From NCBI RefSeq assembly GCF_001686985.1, contig NZ_CP015322.1, positions 620,001 through 684,000 on the forward strand: DNA of 64,000 nucleotides. The letters run 5' to 3'. Positions 55,373 to 64,000 of this stretch are shown piece after piece; the first letter of the stretch is position 1, and each line of letters opens with the position of its first letter. The translations under genes were made by a program, and so were the position numbers. The notes beneath the pieces are model-generated. The model worked only from the letters and a program-made list of their open reading frames with translations, did no database searches and was not told where the DNA came from. This DNA is from Mesorhizobium amorphae CCNWGS0123 (lineage in GTDB: Bacteria > Pseudomonadota > Alphaproteobacteria > Rhizobiales > Rhizobiaceae).

Positions 55373-55411
55373 CTAAGCACATAGCAGCGCTAGCTTTCGA
55401 TGAACTGACGA
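55373..55411 (-). promoter_or_regulatory. tts box of SKWP gene 2
   Basis: Reading the minus strand from 55411: TCGTCAGTTCATCGAAAGCT, matching the tts-box consensus at all its conserved positions, with CTTAGG further on. It ends about 50 bp before the GTG start. Confidence 0.9.
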
Positions 55412-55468
55412 GCCTCCTACGGGGGCATGTCGCAAGATCCGGGTGCCGTTCGTCAGATCGCATGCCGC

Positions 55469-55690
55469 CTTTGCACTTTGTTAAGCCACCGGAAAAACGC
55501 AAGCCTTCCCTCAACCACAGCATCGCCTCGAAACCCGCGATGGTCCGTCGCGCTGTGATGAATGACTGGAAGTCACCAACCTTCGGCATGTTCTCCTTCA
55601 CCCGGAAATGGTCGGTCTCAATGCCTTGCTGGAGGTGTCGCCGGCTGAAGCGATCCGGATCCGCCGGAGCCGCTATTTGACGGATGTATT
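55469..55690 (-). mobile_element. IS6-family transposase C-terminal remnant
   Basis: The minus strand encodes LQQGIETDHFRVKENMPKVG then FITARRTIAGFEAMLWLREG, which is the conserved C-terminal part (with the catalytic Glu region) of IS6/IS26-type DDE transposases. The upstream part is missing or scrambled and no terminal repeats were found. Confidence 0.65.
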
Positions 55691-56597
55691 TGACAAGGGC
55701 CGTTCTGCTCCGATGTCCTGGGGGTGTGCTTTCACGCGTTCTGTCCTGGCGGACGGCCGAGATAGCGGCGCGCGCAGCGGGTTCAGGGCTGGCCGGCAGG
55801 ACATCGCGCGGTATGCGCGGCTTGGCCTTGACAGAGGCGTTGGTGCATGACCACGGAACTGCACCCAACGCGGTCTTTGATGCATCCTTCTATGTCGGCC
55901 GTGCCGGGCAGCGGACGGACTCCGGGCGTGCGCACGCCGTCATGCGATTGAGAACGGCGCACGCGATGGCGGCCTCGGTCTGCTGAGCCGGAAAGAAGCG
56001 CGCGCGCAGGCGCCGGCCGATCAATCCCTTGGGCCGATGGCCGTCTCGATCAGGGCGCATCGGCCGTAACCGGTGGCAGTCTGCCATTTCAACCTTCCGT
56101 CATTGGCAATCGCCCTGATGTGACCATCTCTCTGGCCCGGTGGTCCGATTGCACCGCTCTCCACCGCCGTCACACGTGGAGGAATTACAATCGTTGCGGC
56201 GAAGCTGTGTTGCAGGACGGCGCCCGCTTCGTACTCCGGCCAATTCGTCACCTTGTACTTCATCTTCGGTATTCGTGACGCCGGGTGGCATTGTGTTTGA
56301 AGGGCATTCGGCGAAGATCATAGCTCCATTTGCGATCTCACCCGCCTATCGGCAAATCCCTAAAAACGATCCGTGCACCAATGCTGCTTGGAGTGCCATT
56401 TTGTTTTTTGTCCTTTGCTAACCCACGGCCAATATGCAAGACAACAAACTACTCACCATCCTGGCGAACGCTGCACAGCTGGACGTGAAGGAAGATAGGG
56501 CTGGATGGCTCGACCCGAGCGGCCATATAGACTTCACACGATGTAGATGTGGCAGGGGCGTTCGTCAAACGAGTCGACAGGCTGACTGGCGTTGCTC

Positions 56598-56963
56598 ATG
56601 ACTGATACGAGCGGAAAGAACATGATGAGAATGACGCGTGCCGAGCTTCATCGGCTGGTCTGGTCGAAGCCGATGACCGAGCTCGCAAGGCTATATGGCG
56701 TCAGGGACCAGCATGTCGCGCAGGCCTGCGATGCCCATGACATCGCTCGGCCGCGTGCCGGTCATTGGCAACGAGTAGAGCACGGCAAGACGGTGGAGAC
56801 CGCCGCGCTCGACAACACGAACTATTCTCCAGAGGCGATCATCATCATCGAACCTTCGGTCGGGAGGCCCGGCCGGGTTACACGGGGCCAGACGATGAGG
56901 CATTTAAAAGATGTGCGGCATGATCCGTTAAAGGCCGACGCGGGAATTGCGGCCGGAAAATAG
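56598..56963 (+). CDS. Conserved rhizobial hypothetical protein, probably truncated
   Basis: A 121-residue product whose first 70 residues (MTRAELHRLVWSKPMTELAR, then YGVRDQHVAQACDAHDIARP) look like a small helix-turn-helix-type protein with a conserved GHWQRVEHGK segment. After about residue 90 the sequence (GRPGRVTRGQTMRHLKDVRH) no longer looks conserved, so the 3' part is probably lost. I recognise it only as a recurring hypothetical in rhizobia. ATG 56598 is preferred over the TTG at 56592; ATG 56622 or 56625 is also possible. Confidence 0.5.
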   Translation: MTDTSGKNMMRMTRAELHRLVWSKPMTELARLYGVRDQHVAQACDAHDIARPRAGHWQRVEHGKTVETAALDNTNYSPEAIIIIEPSVGRPGRVTRGQTMRHLKDVRHDPLKADAGIAAGK

Positions 56964-57754
56964 CGTCTTGGCCAGAGAGTCGACCCGCCGTCCCGGGCAT
57001 TTCGCGATGCGGAGCCGGCGCTGTCTCAGATCCGGATGGCCAAGTGCGAAGCAGATGAGAGCCTGCGGCGGTTCAGGACGCTTACGAGACATATGATCAC
57101 GATCTTCGTGGTGCTCGGGAAGGCATTGACGGCAAAGATCATCACCATTGCCCCCCCTGATCAACCCGCTTCCCGGCGACGGCGATGGGCATGGCGTCCA
57201 GCTCGAGGCGGTGTTGAGCTAAGAGTCACGGATTGGTCAACATCGGTGTCGGCGGCCGCTACTGGCGCGTGGCATCTACTGGCACCGCGCATTTCGAGGA
57301 GACGCCGCTCGATGGCAGGCCGCAGGTCCTGCATTGGAGGTTGAGCGGTACGGCGTGATCGTGCAGCGAGCGTCAAGTTCAATCGAGAAAGCACCGCCAG
57401 GGCCAAGTTGCCGTTGGAAAATCCACAGTGTTCCGAGAAGCCGCATGCTCACACTCTCCCTCAACTGCACCAAGACCGCTGAGGCTCGCTCGGCGTTGGT
57501 GGCACAGTCGCGGTCCGCCCAGCGCCAGCCTCGCTGGGAAGCAAACAAAGCCTGGAGCGACCTCGCCCCGAGCTTCCCGTGTATGCGGCGAGATTATCGC
57601 CTGCTGTAGCCAACGTAGTCGGCTTCGCCGAATCCATAAGTCCTGGCAGTCATCCGTTTCGCGCTGGGTCCGCCGTTAGAAAAATGATGGCAAGCGCGAC
57701 CACAAATGCTGTAACAGGTCCATCCCTTTGAAATTTGATCGCGAAGGAGTCTCA

Positions 57755-58420
57755 ATGCCGTTGGATCCACGAATTGAAGAGCGCCTCGGGCGCATTGATA
57801 CTGTAGCCCCCGACGGTGAGGCAGACGACATCGTCCTCAATGGAATAGGGCTTCATGTCGATCCGGGTGTTTTCAATCCCGCCAAGGGAAAATCTGGTCG
57901 CAAGATCCTAAGAGCCATCGACCTCATTCCTCCGAGTCCGGACGCGCGAATAGTCGAGATCGGCACCGGCTGCGGACACCTATCTGCCGCCATGTGGCTC
58001 CGAGGATGCCGAAACATTGTCGCTTCGGACATTATGGTCGAAGCTTGCAACAATGCTCGTCGCAATTTTGATCGGCTTGGCTTCGAAATTTCTGTTGTTC
58101 ATTCTGATCTTCTCGCGAGTATACAGGGGGACTTTGATTATATTGTCTTCAATGCACCTGCAGCCCATCCGAAACGCTTTTCACCAAACAGAGGTGCTAC
58201 CACCTTGTATGATGTGACAGGCACCACCAAACAGCGGTTTGTCGAGCAGCTTCTCCAGAGAAAACCGAGTGGCCGGCTACGCGCAATGTTTACGTATAGC
58301 AGTTACATCGACTATGCACCGATCACGGAGATCGGTTTTGGCGATTTTGAAGTAAACTACCTTCTAGTAGATAAAGACGAAATATCTGAAACCGGTATAG
58401 TATTACTGTCTAGAGATTAA
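57755..58420 (+). CDS. SAM-dependent methyltransferase
   Basis: A 221-residue class I methyltransferase: the SAM-binding motif EIGTGCGHLSAAM (about 75-87), the acidic residue after strand 2 in IVASDIM, and YIVFNAPAAH at the active-site position where HemK/PrmC-type enzymes have NPPY. The N-terminal segment (VLNGIGLHVDPGVFNP) resembles PrmC-like methyltransferases that act on carboxamide or small-molecule N/O atoms. AAGGAG six bases before ATG 57755 fixes the start. It ends 3 bp before a hemC-like gene and is of similar, lower GC, so the two form an operon that was likely acquired together. Substrate unknown; a pyrrole is possible. Confidence 0.8.
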   Translation: MPLDPRIEERLGRIDTVAPDGEADDIVLNGIGLHVDPGVFNPAKGKSGRKILRAIDLIPPSPDARIVEIGTGCGHLSAAMWLRGCRNIVASDIMVEACNNARRNFDRLGFEISVVHSDLLASIQGDFDYIVFNAPAAHPKRFSPNRGATTLYDVTGTTKQRFVEQLLQRKPSGRLRAMFTYSSYIDYAPITEIGFGDFEVNYLLVDKDEISETGIVLLSRD

Positions 58421-58423
58421 AAT

Positions 58424-59368
58424 ATGAAACATCCAAAACTTCGTCTAGGAACCCGCCGCAGCCCGATGGCAATCGTTGTGGCCGGGACTGCTGAGCGCCT
58501 TATTAAAGCTGTAGAACCGAGGATTGAGGTTGAAATTTGCCCATTTGTGTCCGAAGGTGATCTCATCAAGGGAGACCTTAAACTATATGGTGGGAAAGGG
58601 ACATTTATCAAAGATTTGGAACGTCGTCTTTTGGCCAATGAGATCGACTGCGCGATTCATGCCCTGAAGGACATTCCGGGAGATGTCCAGATGCATGAAG
58701 AACTTATGTTAATTGCGTTTCTCTCAAGAGAAGATCCTCGAGACGCTCTTGTCCTTCGAAGCGGCCTATCTGAAGAGGAGTTCCTGGCAAAACAACGTGT
58801 CCGGATTGGAACATCGGCGCCGCGCCGCCGAGCCGCCGCGTTGCGCCTGTTCCCTGATTGTGCCGTTGAGTTGAGCCGTGGCAACGTCAATACTCGCCTT
58901 AAGAATCTGGATTCCGGTCTGCACGATGCCTTGATACTTTCTGGTTCCGGCTTGGATCGCGTTGGCTTTCATAGCCGTATCGCGCGACTATTCTCTTACG
59001 ACGAGGTTCTCCCCGCTGCTGGGCAAGGCATTCTGGTTCTGCAGATAAGGCGGGAAGACTTGAACCGATGCTCTTATCTCAGGATCGTTAATAACGAAGA
59101 GTCGGAGAATGCCGCGGCGGCGGAGCGAGAGGTGCTCGCACAGCTCAACGGTAACTGCCACAGCGCAATTGCGGCGCACTGCTGGGCTGTTGAAAGCGGC
59201 GGCCACAAATTGACCGCTGCAGTCTTTGATAGTGCTACTGGGAACTGCCTTGAGGCGGCAATGGAGCTGCCCCTCAATTCCAAGGATTTTACCGAGTTAG
59301 GAGCCAAAGTTGCCGAGCAGCTCATTAAGGATGGTTGCAGAAAATTCCTTACGCCGGTCGGAGCTTAG
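58424..59368 (+). CDS. hemC: Hydroxymethylbilane synthase (porphobilinogen deaminase) homologue
   Basis: A 314-residue HemC-family protein that keeps the key elements: LRLGTRRSPMA, GGKGTFIKDLE, the catalytic Asp in AIHALKDIPG, RGNVNTRL, and the dipyrromethane-cofactor Cys245 in NGNCHSAIA. Differences from housekeeping HemC include RGNVNTR for RGNVGTR and NCHSAIAAH for the usual GCQVPIG. It probably still condenses porphobilinogen, or a related pyrrole. A second hemC paired with a methyltransferase, and less GC-rich than the surroundings, suggests a specialised tetrapyrrole or pyrrole product rather than haem supply. The assignment to family is firm, the role is not. Confidence 0.85.
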   Translation: MKHPKLRLGTRRSPMAIVVAGTAERLIKAVEPRIEVEICPFVSEGDLIKGDLKLYGGKGTFIKDLERRLLANEIDCAIHALKDIPGDVQMHEELMLIAFLSREDPRDALVLRSGLSEEEFLAKQRVRIGTSAPRRRAAALRLFPDCAVELSRGNVNTRLKNLDSGLHDALILSGSGLDRVGFHSRIARLFSYDEVLPAAGQGILVLQIRREDLNRCSYLRIVNNEESENAAAAEREVLAQLNGNCHSAIAAHCWAVESGGHKLTAAVFDSATGNCLEAAMELPLNSKDFTELGAKVAEQLIKDGCRKFLTPVGA

Positions 59369-59738
59369 TTTCTACAAGCACGTGCAACCTCGCCAAACCC
59401 TCCTTTGGCAACCTCTCGTGCGAAATCTGTTAGGATCAAATCCGCGCCGGCCGACGGCGAGTGTTGGTGGAGACCGTGCAGCAGGCGCCCCTCAACCATC
59501 AATCAGACAATAGCGTTACTCTCAGCCGCAATCGATCGATGCCACCTTTGTAGGGCTCGCTATTGCGGAATGGGAGCTGTGACCCGAGCCCTTGCCTGAT
59601 ATCTCTTTGCGACCGACTTCGGATAACGGGACAGCCGCGACAAGGCCGCTTGGCTGACCTTGAGGTTTCGCGGCCGATATAGGCCGCAGCCTGATCGCTA
59701 ACGCTTAGGTCGGTTTTTTTGCATTCAGGAGAAGCGCG
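59369..59738. other. Intergenic region
   Basis: About 370 bp between hemC and the tts box. No supported gene, terminator or repeat recognised. Confidence 0.35.
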
Positions 59739-59780
59739 TCGTCAGCTAATCGTCAGACAGGCCGTCTATCCATGCCTACC
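59739..59780 (+). promoter_or_regulatory. tts box
   Basis: TCGTCAGCTAATCG followed by TCAGAC, then a CCTA at about 59776, matches the first half of the tts box exactly and the second with CGTCAGA for CGAAAGC. It lies 340 bp before the large effector candidate and 35 bp before a small frame at 59813. Confidence 0.7.
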
Positions 59781-59812
59781 GTACCCTAACCAGCTCGAGC
59801 TCAACGCGAAAC

Positions 59813-59989
59813 ATGGGAATGCGAAACGTCCTGTATGGTCGAACTGGCGGCTCGTCCGATTTTCACGAGGCCGACGAAACGAACCGGTTGGTAGCCGTCG
59901 AGCAAACGGGGTGGAGGATGCCACAGATTTGCGACATCTTTGCTTGGGTCTTCGGTGCCGGTTCCAGCGGCAGACCATCTTCGGGGTAA
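59813..59989 (+). CDS. Small frame behind the tts box, possible effector leader
   Basis: A 58-residue frame just after the tts box. It begins MGMRNVLYGRTGGSSDFHEA, and the YGRTGGSS-DE pattern recalls the first residues of NopT (MYNRISDSST...ADEPSQ). It ends at a stop after SSGRPSSG. It may be a truncated effector whose body was lost, or a small secreted protein. No good ribosome site is seen, so confidence is low. Confidence 0.35.
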   Translation: MGMRNVLYGRTGGSSDFHEADETNRLVAVEQTGWRMPQICDIFAWVFGAGSSGRPSSG

Positions 59990-60120
59990 GGGCGAGCAAT
60001 AGCGCCCGTGAAGGTACCCCCTCCCCCCAAAAACTCCCTCTCTGCGAATCACAACGGCTGAGCGACCATCAGCCCGCAACACCACGATCAGCGCATAGTC
60101 GCCAATATCGGAGATGGAAT

Positions 60121-62484
60121 ATGACGAGCATTGGCCGACCTGGCAGATCGTGCATTGGGGATGCTGGAGCCGGATCAAGCTGTTCACGCTCGCTATTAAG
60201 TGGCGCCCCTGGGGAAGGCAGCCAATCGTTCGATGTCTTCGTGGAGCAGATGCGCTCTGTGGCTCTGGATAAAGCGACGACCTCCGCTCCCATCGCGCGC
60301 GGTGCCGATGATGCCCTTGGCGATAGGTCTTCCTGCGCCTCCGTTGGCGCCCATCCAATCCTGGGCGCTCCGCCACTTGCAGCCGTTGCGCCACGTGCAG
60401 TCACGGCGCGGCGGCGCGGTTTTCCCTCGCTGTCGGAGGGTGAAGCCATGACGCCGGTCGCCAGCCAGCCGCCAACTTCGGGTGAGGCGGATCCTATTTC
60501 CTTGTCAGCCGAAGAGATCAACTCAACGAAGGAACGAATGCTCGGGCTGCTCATGGAACTCGACGCCTGCCGCAATACGGCCCTGCAAAACTATAACTCC
60601 TTGGACGAGGCGCAAGAGCAGATCGATCGGCTCGTTTATGCAGGCTCAGCAGTTCTAGATTACTATGCGAGCCTGCACCCGCCTCTGGCGCGTAACATTC
60701 TGTCCGACGATCGGGCGCGTCAATTCCGCGACGAGGTGCTCCATGCGGGGGACCAATGCAACATGCTGGCCGCCACGACTATCCGACAGGTGCAAGGCCG
60801 CAGACAGCTTGCATCCACCGTGCTCAAGAGCTTGCTCAAATCCGACGCTACTCCGGACCAGCTGAGCCGAGCGGCTTCAACGGTGGCGGACCACCATGTG
60901 GCCTCGATGGAGTGCTGGGAAAAGAAGGCTTGGCGCTGTGAACGGATGCGGTCCGTCTGTGCCGCCACTGCCAACTTACCAAGTGCAACGGCCAACATGC
61001 GCGAGGCCGATGAGGCCGCACTACGGCTGCACTCCGGCTGGGCTCTGAATACGAAAGTCATGCAGCTGGAATCTCGGGTTGCTCTCGCGAAGTTCAAGAT
61101 TGAGCGGCAGGCGAGCTCCTTCGAAGCACCCGTGATGGGAACCCTCATGGGTGACGACGGGCAGGTGCGTCGGCTGGGAACCTTCGTCAGCGAGGTTTTT
61201 CCGGCATTTCACTCGACGTCCAACGCTGTTCTGTACAGCAAAGGGCGCCCACTCGACGCAGATCACTGCGCCGTTCTGGAAGGAGTCGTGGAGCGGCTTT
61301 CGGAATTTGCGGTGGCATTGCAGGACATCCTGACCGAGCTAAGCAATGACCGAACAAGTGCCGGGCTTCCATTGGAACTGTTGGGGAAGAGCGTGACGGA
61401 TGCGTGGACCAGCGCGCACGAAGTCATGCGATTCCTGACACTGCAGCCGAAGACGTCAGCCATCATTGCACCGCCGACCGACGCTGGCGCTGGGATATCG
61501 GCTAGCACTGCCGGTAAGGGTGCGGGGGCTGAAGGCACGGCAGCGCGCAGGAAAGGGAAAGGCAAGCACAAGCCGGCCACTGGGGACGGGAGTTCGGCCA
61601 GGCGGCCGGAGCCGCAAGTCGTGGCGGGCGTCAGCGACACGGAGCCAGCAGCCAACGTTCTCGTGCGCTCGGATCTAGGTACGAAGAAGCTCGTGAGCGC
61701 GAAGGAGGCGCAGGCGAGTGCGGCGACGGCGACGGCACACTTGGCCATCTGGCAGACCCCCGCCTCGACGGCGGCCCTGACGCGAGGAGTCGAGCGGCTG
61801 AGCGAACTTTTGCAGTTCGATCTCGCTGGTCAGCAAAAGACCATCTCGCAAGCGCGTTGGATGAAACCCGAGGACGCCGCCTACGCACTCGACACCGTGG
61901 TCGAGCGTCTGCAGGCGCAGGCCACCGAGATGGAGGCCTGTCTGGCCGCGTTGGCGGAACCTCTTCGACTCGGCCTTTTCACGACGCAAGTGCGCGACGT
62001 GCACGCCAAAAAAGTTCGGCTTCAGGGGATGTTGTCCGAGGCGCGGGGATTGATCAACGATGTGAACAAGCGAAAGGCCGCTATCACGACCGATTGCATG
62101 AAGACCTACCCGTTTCCGTTGCAGAACTACCTTGAACAATTGCGGGTGGCCAAGGAGTTGACGCCTGCTGATCTGCCGCGGGCGTTGAAGGGCGAGCCAG
62201 GAGCGCTGTTCGAGATCAAGCTGCAGCCCAAGGCGCTGCGCAACGGAGCAATGCCGAAACCGATGTGGGTGCACATCCATACGAAGCGGTCGGTACATGC
62301 GTGGCAGTTGGCAACGCTGGATGACGCTGACTTTGCCGCTTGCCACGTCAAATCCAATGAACAGCGCGGGAGTAATCGAGAGTGGCAGGACAGGCGGGCC
62401 GCACTCGGTCACGAGAATGTCATGATCCATCGCGGCAAGCTCACCCCTGCGTTCTGCAAGTCCTTGTTTGACTACAGGGCGTAG
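60121..62484 (+). CDS. Putative type III effector of unknown function
   Basis: A 787-residue protein with no enzyme domain I recognise. Residues 1-115 are a Ser/Gly/Arg-rich leader typical of secreted effectors (MTSIGRPGRSC...). About 120-430 and 550-700 are predicted helical, with possible coiled coil (TKERMLGLLMELDACRNTAL, VVERLQAQATEMEACLAALA). Between them is a basic, low-complexity linker (RRKGKGKHKP near 477). The C-terminal 90 residues are more globular (MWVHIHTKRSVHAWQLATLD). ATG 60121 has GGAG eight bases upstream; the frame is open back to 59719, but that start precedes the tts box. Secretion is suggested by the tts box and composition only. Confidence 0.65.
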   Translation: MTSIGRPGRSCIGDAGAGSSCSRSLLSGAPGEGSQSFDVFVEQMRSVALDKATTSAPIARGADDALGDRSSCASVGAHPILGAPPLAAVAPRAVTARRRGFPSLSEGEAMTPVASQPPTSGEADPISLSAEEINSTKERMLGLLMELDACRNTALQNYNSLDEAQEQIDRLVYAGSAVLDYYASLHPPLARNILSDDRARQFRDEVLHAGDQCNMLAATTIRQVQGRRQLASTVLKSLLKSDATPDQLSRAASTVADHHVASMECWEKKAWRCERMRSVCAATANLPSATANMREADEAALRLHSGWALNTKVMQLESRVALAKFKIERQASSFEAPVMGTLMGDDGQVRRLGTFVSEVFPAFHSTSNAVLYSKGRPLDADHCAVLEGVVERLSEFAVALQDILTELSNDRTSAGLPLELLGKSVTDAWTSAHEVMRFLTLQPKTSAIIAPPTDAGAGISASTAGKGAGAEGTAARRKGKGKHKPATGDGSSARRPEPQVVAGVSDTEPAANVLVRSDLGTKKLVSAKEAQASAATATAHLAIWQTPASTAALTRGVERLSELLQFDLAGQQKTISQARWMKPEDAAYALDTVVERLQAQATEMEACLAALAEPLRLGLFTTQVRDVHAKKVRLQGMLSEARGLINDVNKRKAAITTDCMKTYPFPLQNYLEQLRVAKELTPADLPRALKGEPGALFEIKLQPKALRNGAMPKPMWVHIHTKRSVHAWQLATLDDADFAACHVKSNEQRGSNREWQDRRAALGHENVMIHRGKLTPAFCKSLFDYRA

Positions 62485-63825
62485 CGGCCAGCCACGCCAT
62501 CCGCATGTTGCGAACCACCGGTCGACGCGGGCTGCTCGATACGGAACGTAGCTAGCGGCGTCTAGCGGTCGAGTGCAGCTTGTGGTGACGGCATGAGGCA
62601 GTCGAGCCGCTCTGGTCTTGAGCCAGACAACGAATGCCGCGAACTGCCCGAGTTGCCGACAAGACTACGCCCCTGCTCCGTGCCTGCGCCGGCCCGAAGG
62701 CGTCCGCGTCTTCCCAGATTCTGGCGATCTTCGGCTCCACGGCTTTTACGGTCGGCACAGCGCTGGTGGATCGTTAGAAAGCCGATCTCATCGGTTGTCG
62801 TGGGACGAGCTTGCAGTTTGCCTCACGCCTCAACTCCATAACGAAGACAGCGGCGTCGCGGCCAACCTGTCCGCGACGGGCACGAGGTTGGTGCTGTCAT
62901 AGAACACAACCCTATAGGCGAACCGATCCCCGCAAGCCTGAGCCAAGTCCTCAGGCCGCAGTCACTGGACTTCACCGTCACGGCCGACTTCACATCGATC
63001 TGCAAGATCGTGCCGTCGGCGCGTTCCAGCAGGATGTCCACCCTTGCATCTGCTGGTCGCGGAAATGGTAAGGCGTCAATCGCATGTCCGACGCCGTATC
63101 CATCTCTGGCCGAACAGCTCGCCATTCTCGCTGCCTGACCAGCAACGCAACAATCCTCCATGCGTCCCAATTTCGCCGTTACAACAAGAGCTTCGCGAAG
63201 CCTGGAAGGAACCCGGCCTTTCGGTGGACCAAAATTCAATCTTTTAGGAAGAACGATATCCCGGTCAAACGCAAGTATCTGAGAGTAATTGTTCTCCTGG
63301 CCGATCTCGCACCCGGTTCCTTTGAAATCATAATATTTGCCGAGGAAGGATAAAATTGCAAAATATTCAATTGACGTATTTCTTTATCATCCCGAGGCAG
63401 TCGGCAACCTGCAAATCCGTTAGGTGAAATATTTGAGCCGGATACCTCAGTATAGGCCTCAGCAGGTATTCGGTTGACGAATTTTAGATTGTGTCCGTGG
63501 ACATTCTAATCCTTCTGGTTGTCGCGAGGTTTCTCCCAGATCGCCCGCGCTATACCCGAATTCGGCTGTGCGCAGGTCAGGTCTACGTCAGGTGCAGGGG
63601 ATAAGTTCGATGCCACAGCGCACAATTGAGCAAAACCAGAGCGCGCGCACAATTGTGCCAAAGATGACGATCCCCGCTTGCCGGCTGTGGCGAGTCGCGT
63701 CTCGTCGGCGCAACGCAAGCAGTTCCGCCCTGCGGTGTTGAAACAACGCAGTTGAGGACGCCGCAGCGGCAACGTGTGGCCAAGCGTTCTAATCGGCGCA
63801 TTCACAATTACTTGGGAGACGAATT
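62485..63825. other. Debris region
   Basis: About 1.3 kb with a decayed DUF4143-type gene (62833-63150) and no other supported gene. At 63576 a GTCAG-N6-CGTCAG sequence resembles the variant tts boxes but lies 250 bp before the next frame. Confidence 0.35.
62833..63150 (-). pseudogene. DUF4143-type ATPase C-terminal remnant, frameshifted
   Basis: The minus strand reads ADARVDILLERADGTILQID and VKSAVTVKSSDCGL, then after a one-base shift DLAQACGDRFAYRVVFYDST and NLVPVADRLAATPLSSLW to a stop near 62833. This is the C-terminal PD-(D/E)xK-like part (VDILLE...VDVKS) of the AAA/DUF4143 protein family. The ATPase domain is missing. Confidence 0.65.
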
Positions 63826-64000
63826 TTGAAAAGAGTTGACCGGAGTTTGAATGCGCCCAGCGGACAAGACACGCACCGGCCCCATCCGGAATCAGATCTT
63901 GACGGTGGAAAAGATGGCTCGACGTTCAGTTCCGTCGTCCAGGGCTTGCGCCCTGAAAATCGAGAGTTAGGGGCCCCCTCCGGTCAAAGGCCACCTTCGG
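63826..64000 (+). CDS. N-terminus of a further putative type III effector, cut by window edge
   Basis: A TTG at 63826 with GGGAG seven bases upstream opens a frame that runs to the window end without a stop (58 codons seen). It is hydrophilic, rich in Ser, Gly, Pro and Arg, and contains FSSVVQGLRPENRELGAPSG, which resembles FSSAIERMRPEHEDPGGGS in the leader of the first SKWP protein. That suggests a shared secretion leader. The body of the protein is outside the window. Confidence 0.5.
   Translation, partial: MKRVDRSLNAPSGQDTHRPHPESDLDGGKDGSTFSSVVQGLRPENRELGAPSGQRPPS

Larger units (their letters stand above)
55412..57754. other. Debris region with transposase and hypothetical-gene fragments
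   Basis: About 2.3 kb between the tts box and the methyltransferase gene. It holds an IS6-type transposase fragment (55469-55690) and a truncated conserved hypothetical gene (56598-56963). At 57160-57350 a plus-strand run such as GRYWRVASTGTAHFEETPLD reads like coding remains. Nothing else was recognised. Confidence 0.4.

Noticed and set aside
59719..60120. N-terminal extension of the unknown effector to 59719
   Set aside because: The extension begins upstream of the tts box and lacks a ribosome site; the ATG at 60121 has one.

Overview
The window looks like the accessory genome of a legume-nodulating alphaproteobacterium, most probably a Mesorhizobium-type symbiosis island. The reasons are a NopT-type cysteine protease, giant SKWP-repeat type III effectors, several tts-box promoters (bound by the symbiotic regulator TtsI), a NifA/sigma54-type promoter, a DUF982 gene, a MucR/Ros remnant and many decayed genes and insertion-sequence scraps between intact ones. 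No rRNA, tRNA, CRISPR array or secretion-apparatus gene is seen, so the T3SS machinery must lie outside the window. All identifications are from reading the sequence; no database search was run.

Layout. 1-6373: a + strand catabolic/transport operon (cupin, metallo-beta-lactamase-fold hydrolase, SDR, four-part PotD/B/C/A-like ABC importer). 6413-8304: a GAF-LuxR regulator, then an SMR efflux gene with its TetR repressor and a perfect inverted-repeat operator. 8519-18206: an anthranilate-type catabolic cluster (kynurenine-formamidase-like hydrolase, 2-aminobenzoate-CoA ligase, MarR regulator, 2-aminobenzoyl-CoA monooxygenase/reductase, RidA, FadB-like fusion, 3-oxoadipyl-CoA-type thiolase). 18210-25000: a mosaic of gene fragments holding an intact hipBA module with four evenly spaced operators, a cytochrome c gene behind a NifA/sigma54-type promoter, a lone LacI regulator, and a second decayed copy of that promoter joined to a decayed copy of the thiolase 3' end. 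24995-27380: an SDR and a GlxA/AraC-type regulator.

27792-63999: the effector region. It holds a trehalose-6-phosphate synthase with a 73-residue leader behind a tts box; a 2540-residue SKWP protein carrying a shikimate kinase domain and a C48 (Ulp1-like) protease domain; NopT; a 2337-residue SKWP protein with a C-terminal Cys/His domain; a 787-residue unknown effector candidate; and the start of another effector at the right edge. Scattered among them are a proteasome-like peptidase, a secreted chorismate-lyase-like protein, a malic enzyme (maeB), a methyltransferase-hemC pair and transposase remnants.

How the genes may work together: the tts boxes suggest that the dispersed effectors are co-expressed with the T3SS when TtsI is made. 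Predicted activities point at host trehalose-6-phosphate signalling, the shikimate/chorismate pathway and SUMO or ubiquitin conjugates. The most novel reading is that the shared central part of both SKWP proteins carries motifs, including DxDGD, like those of cellular RNA-dependent RNA polymerases; this is a hypothesis. The left half appears to be an independent catabolic cargo block.
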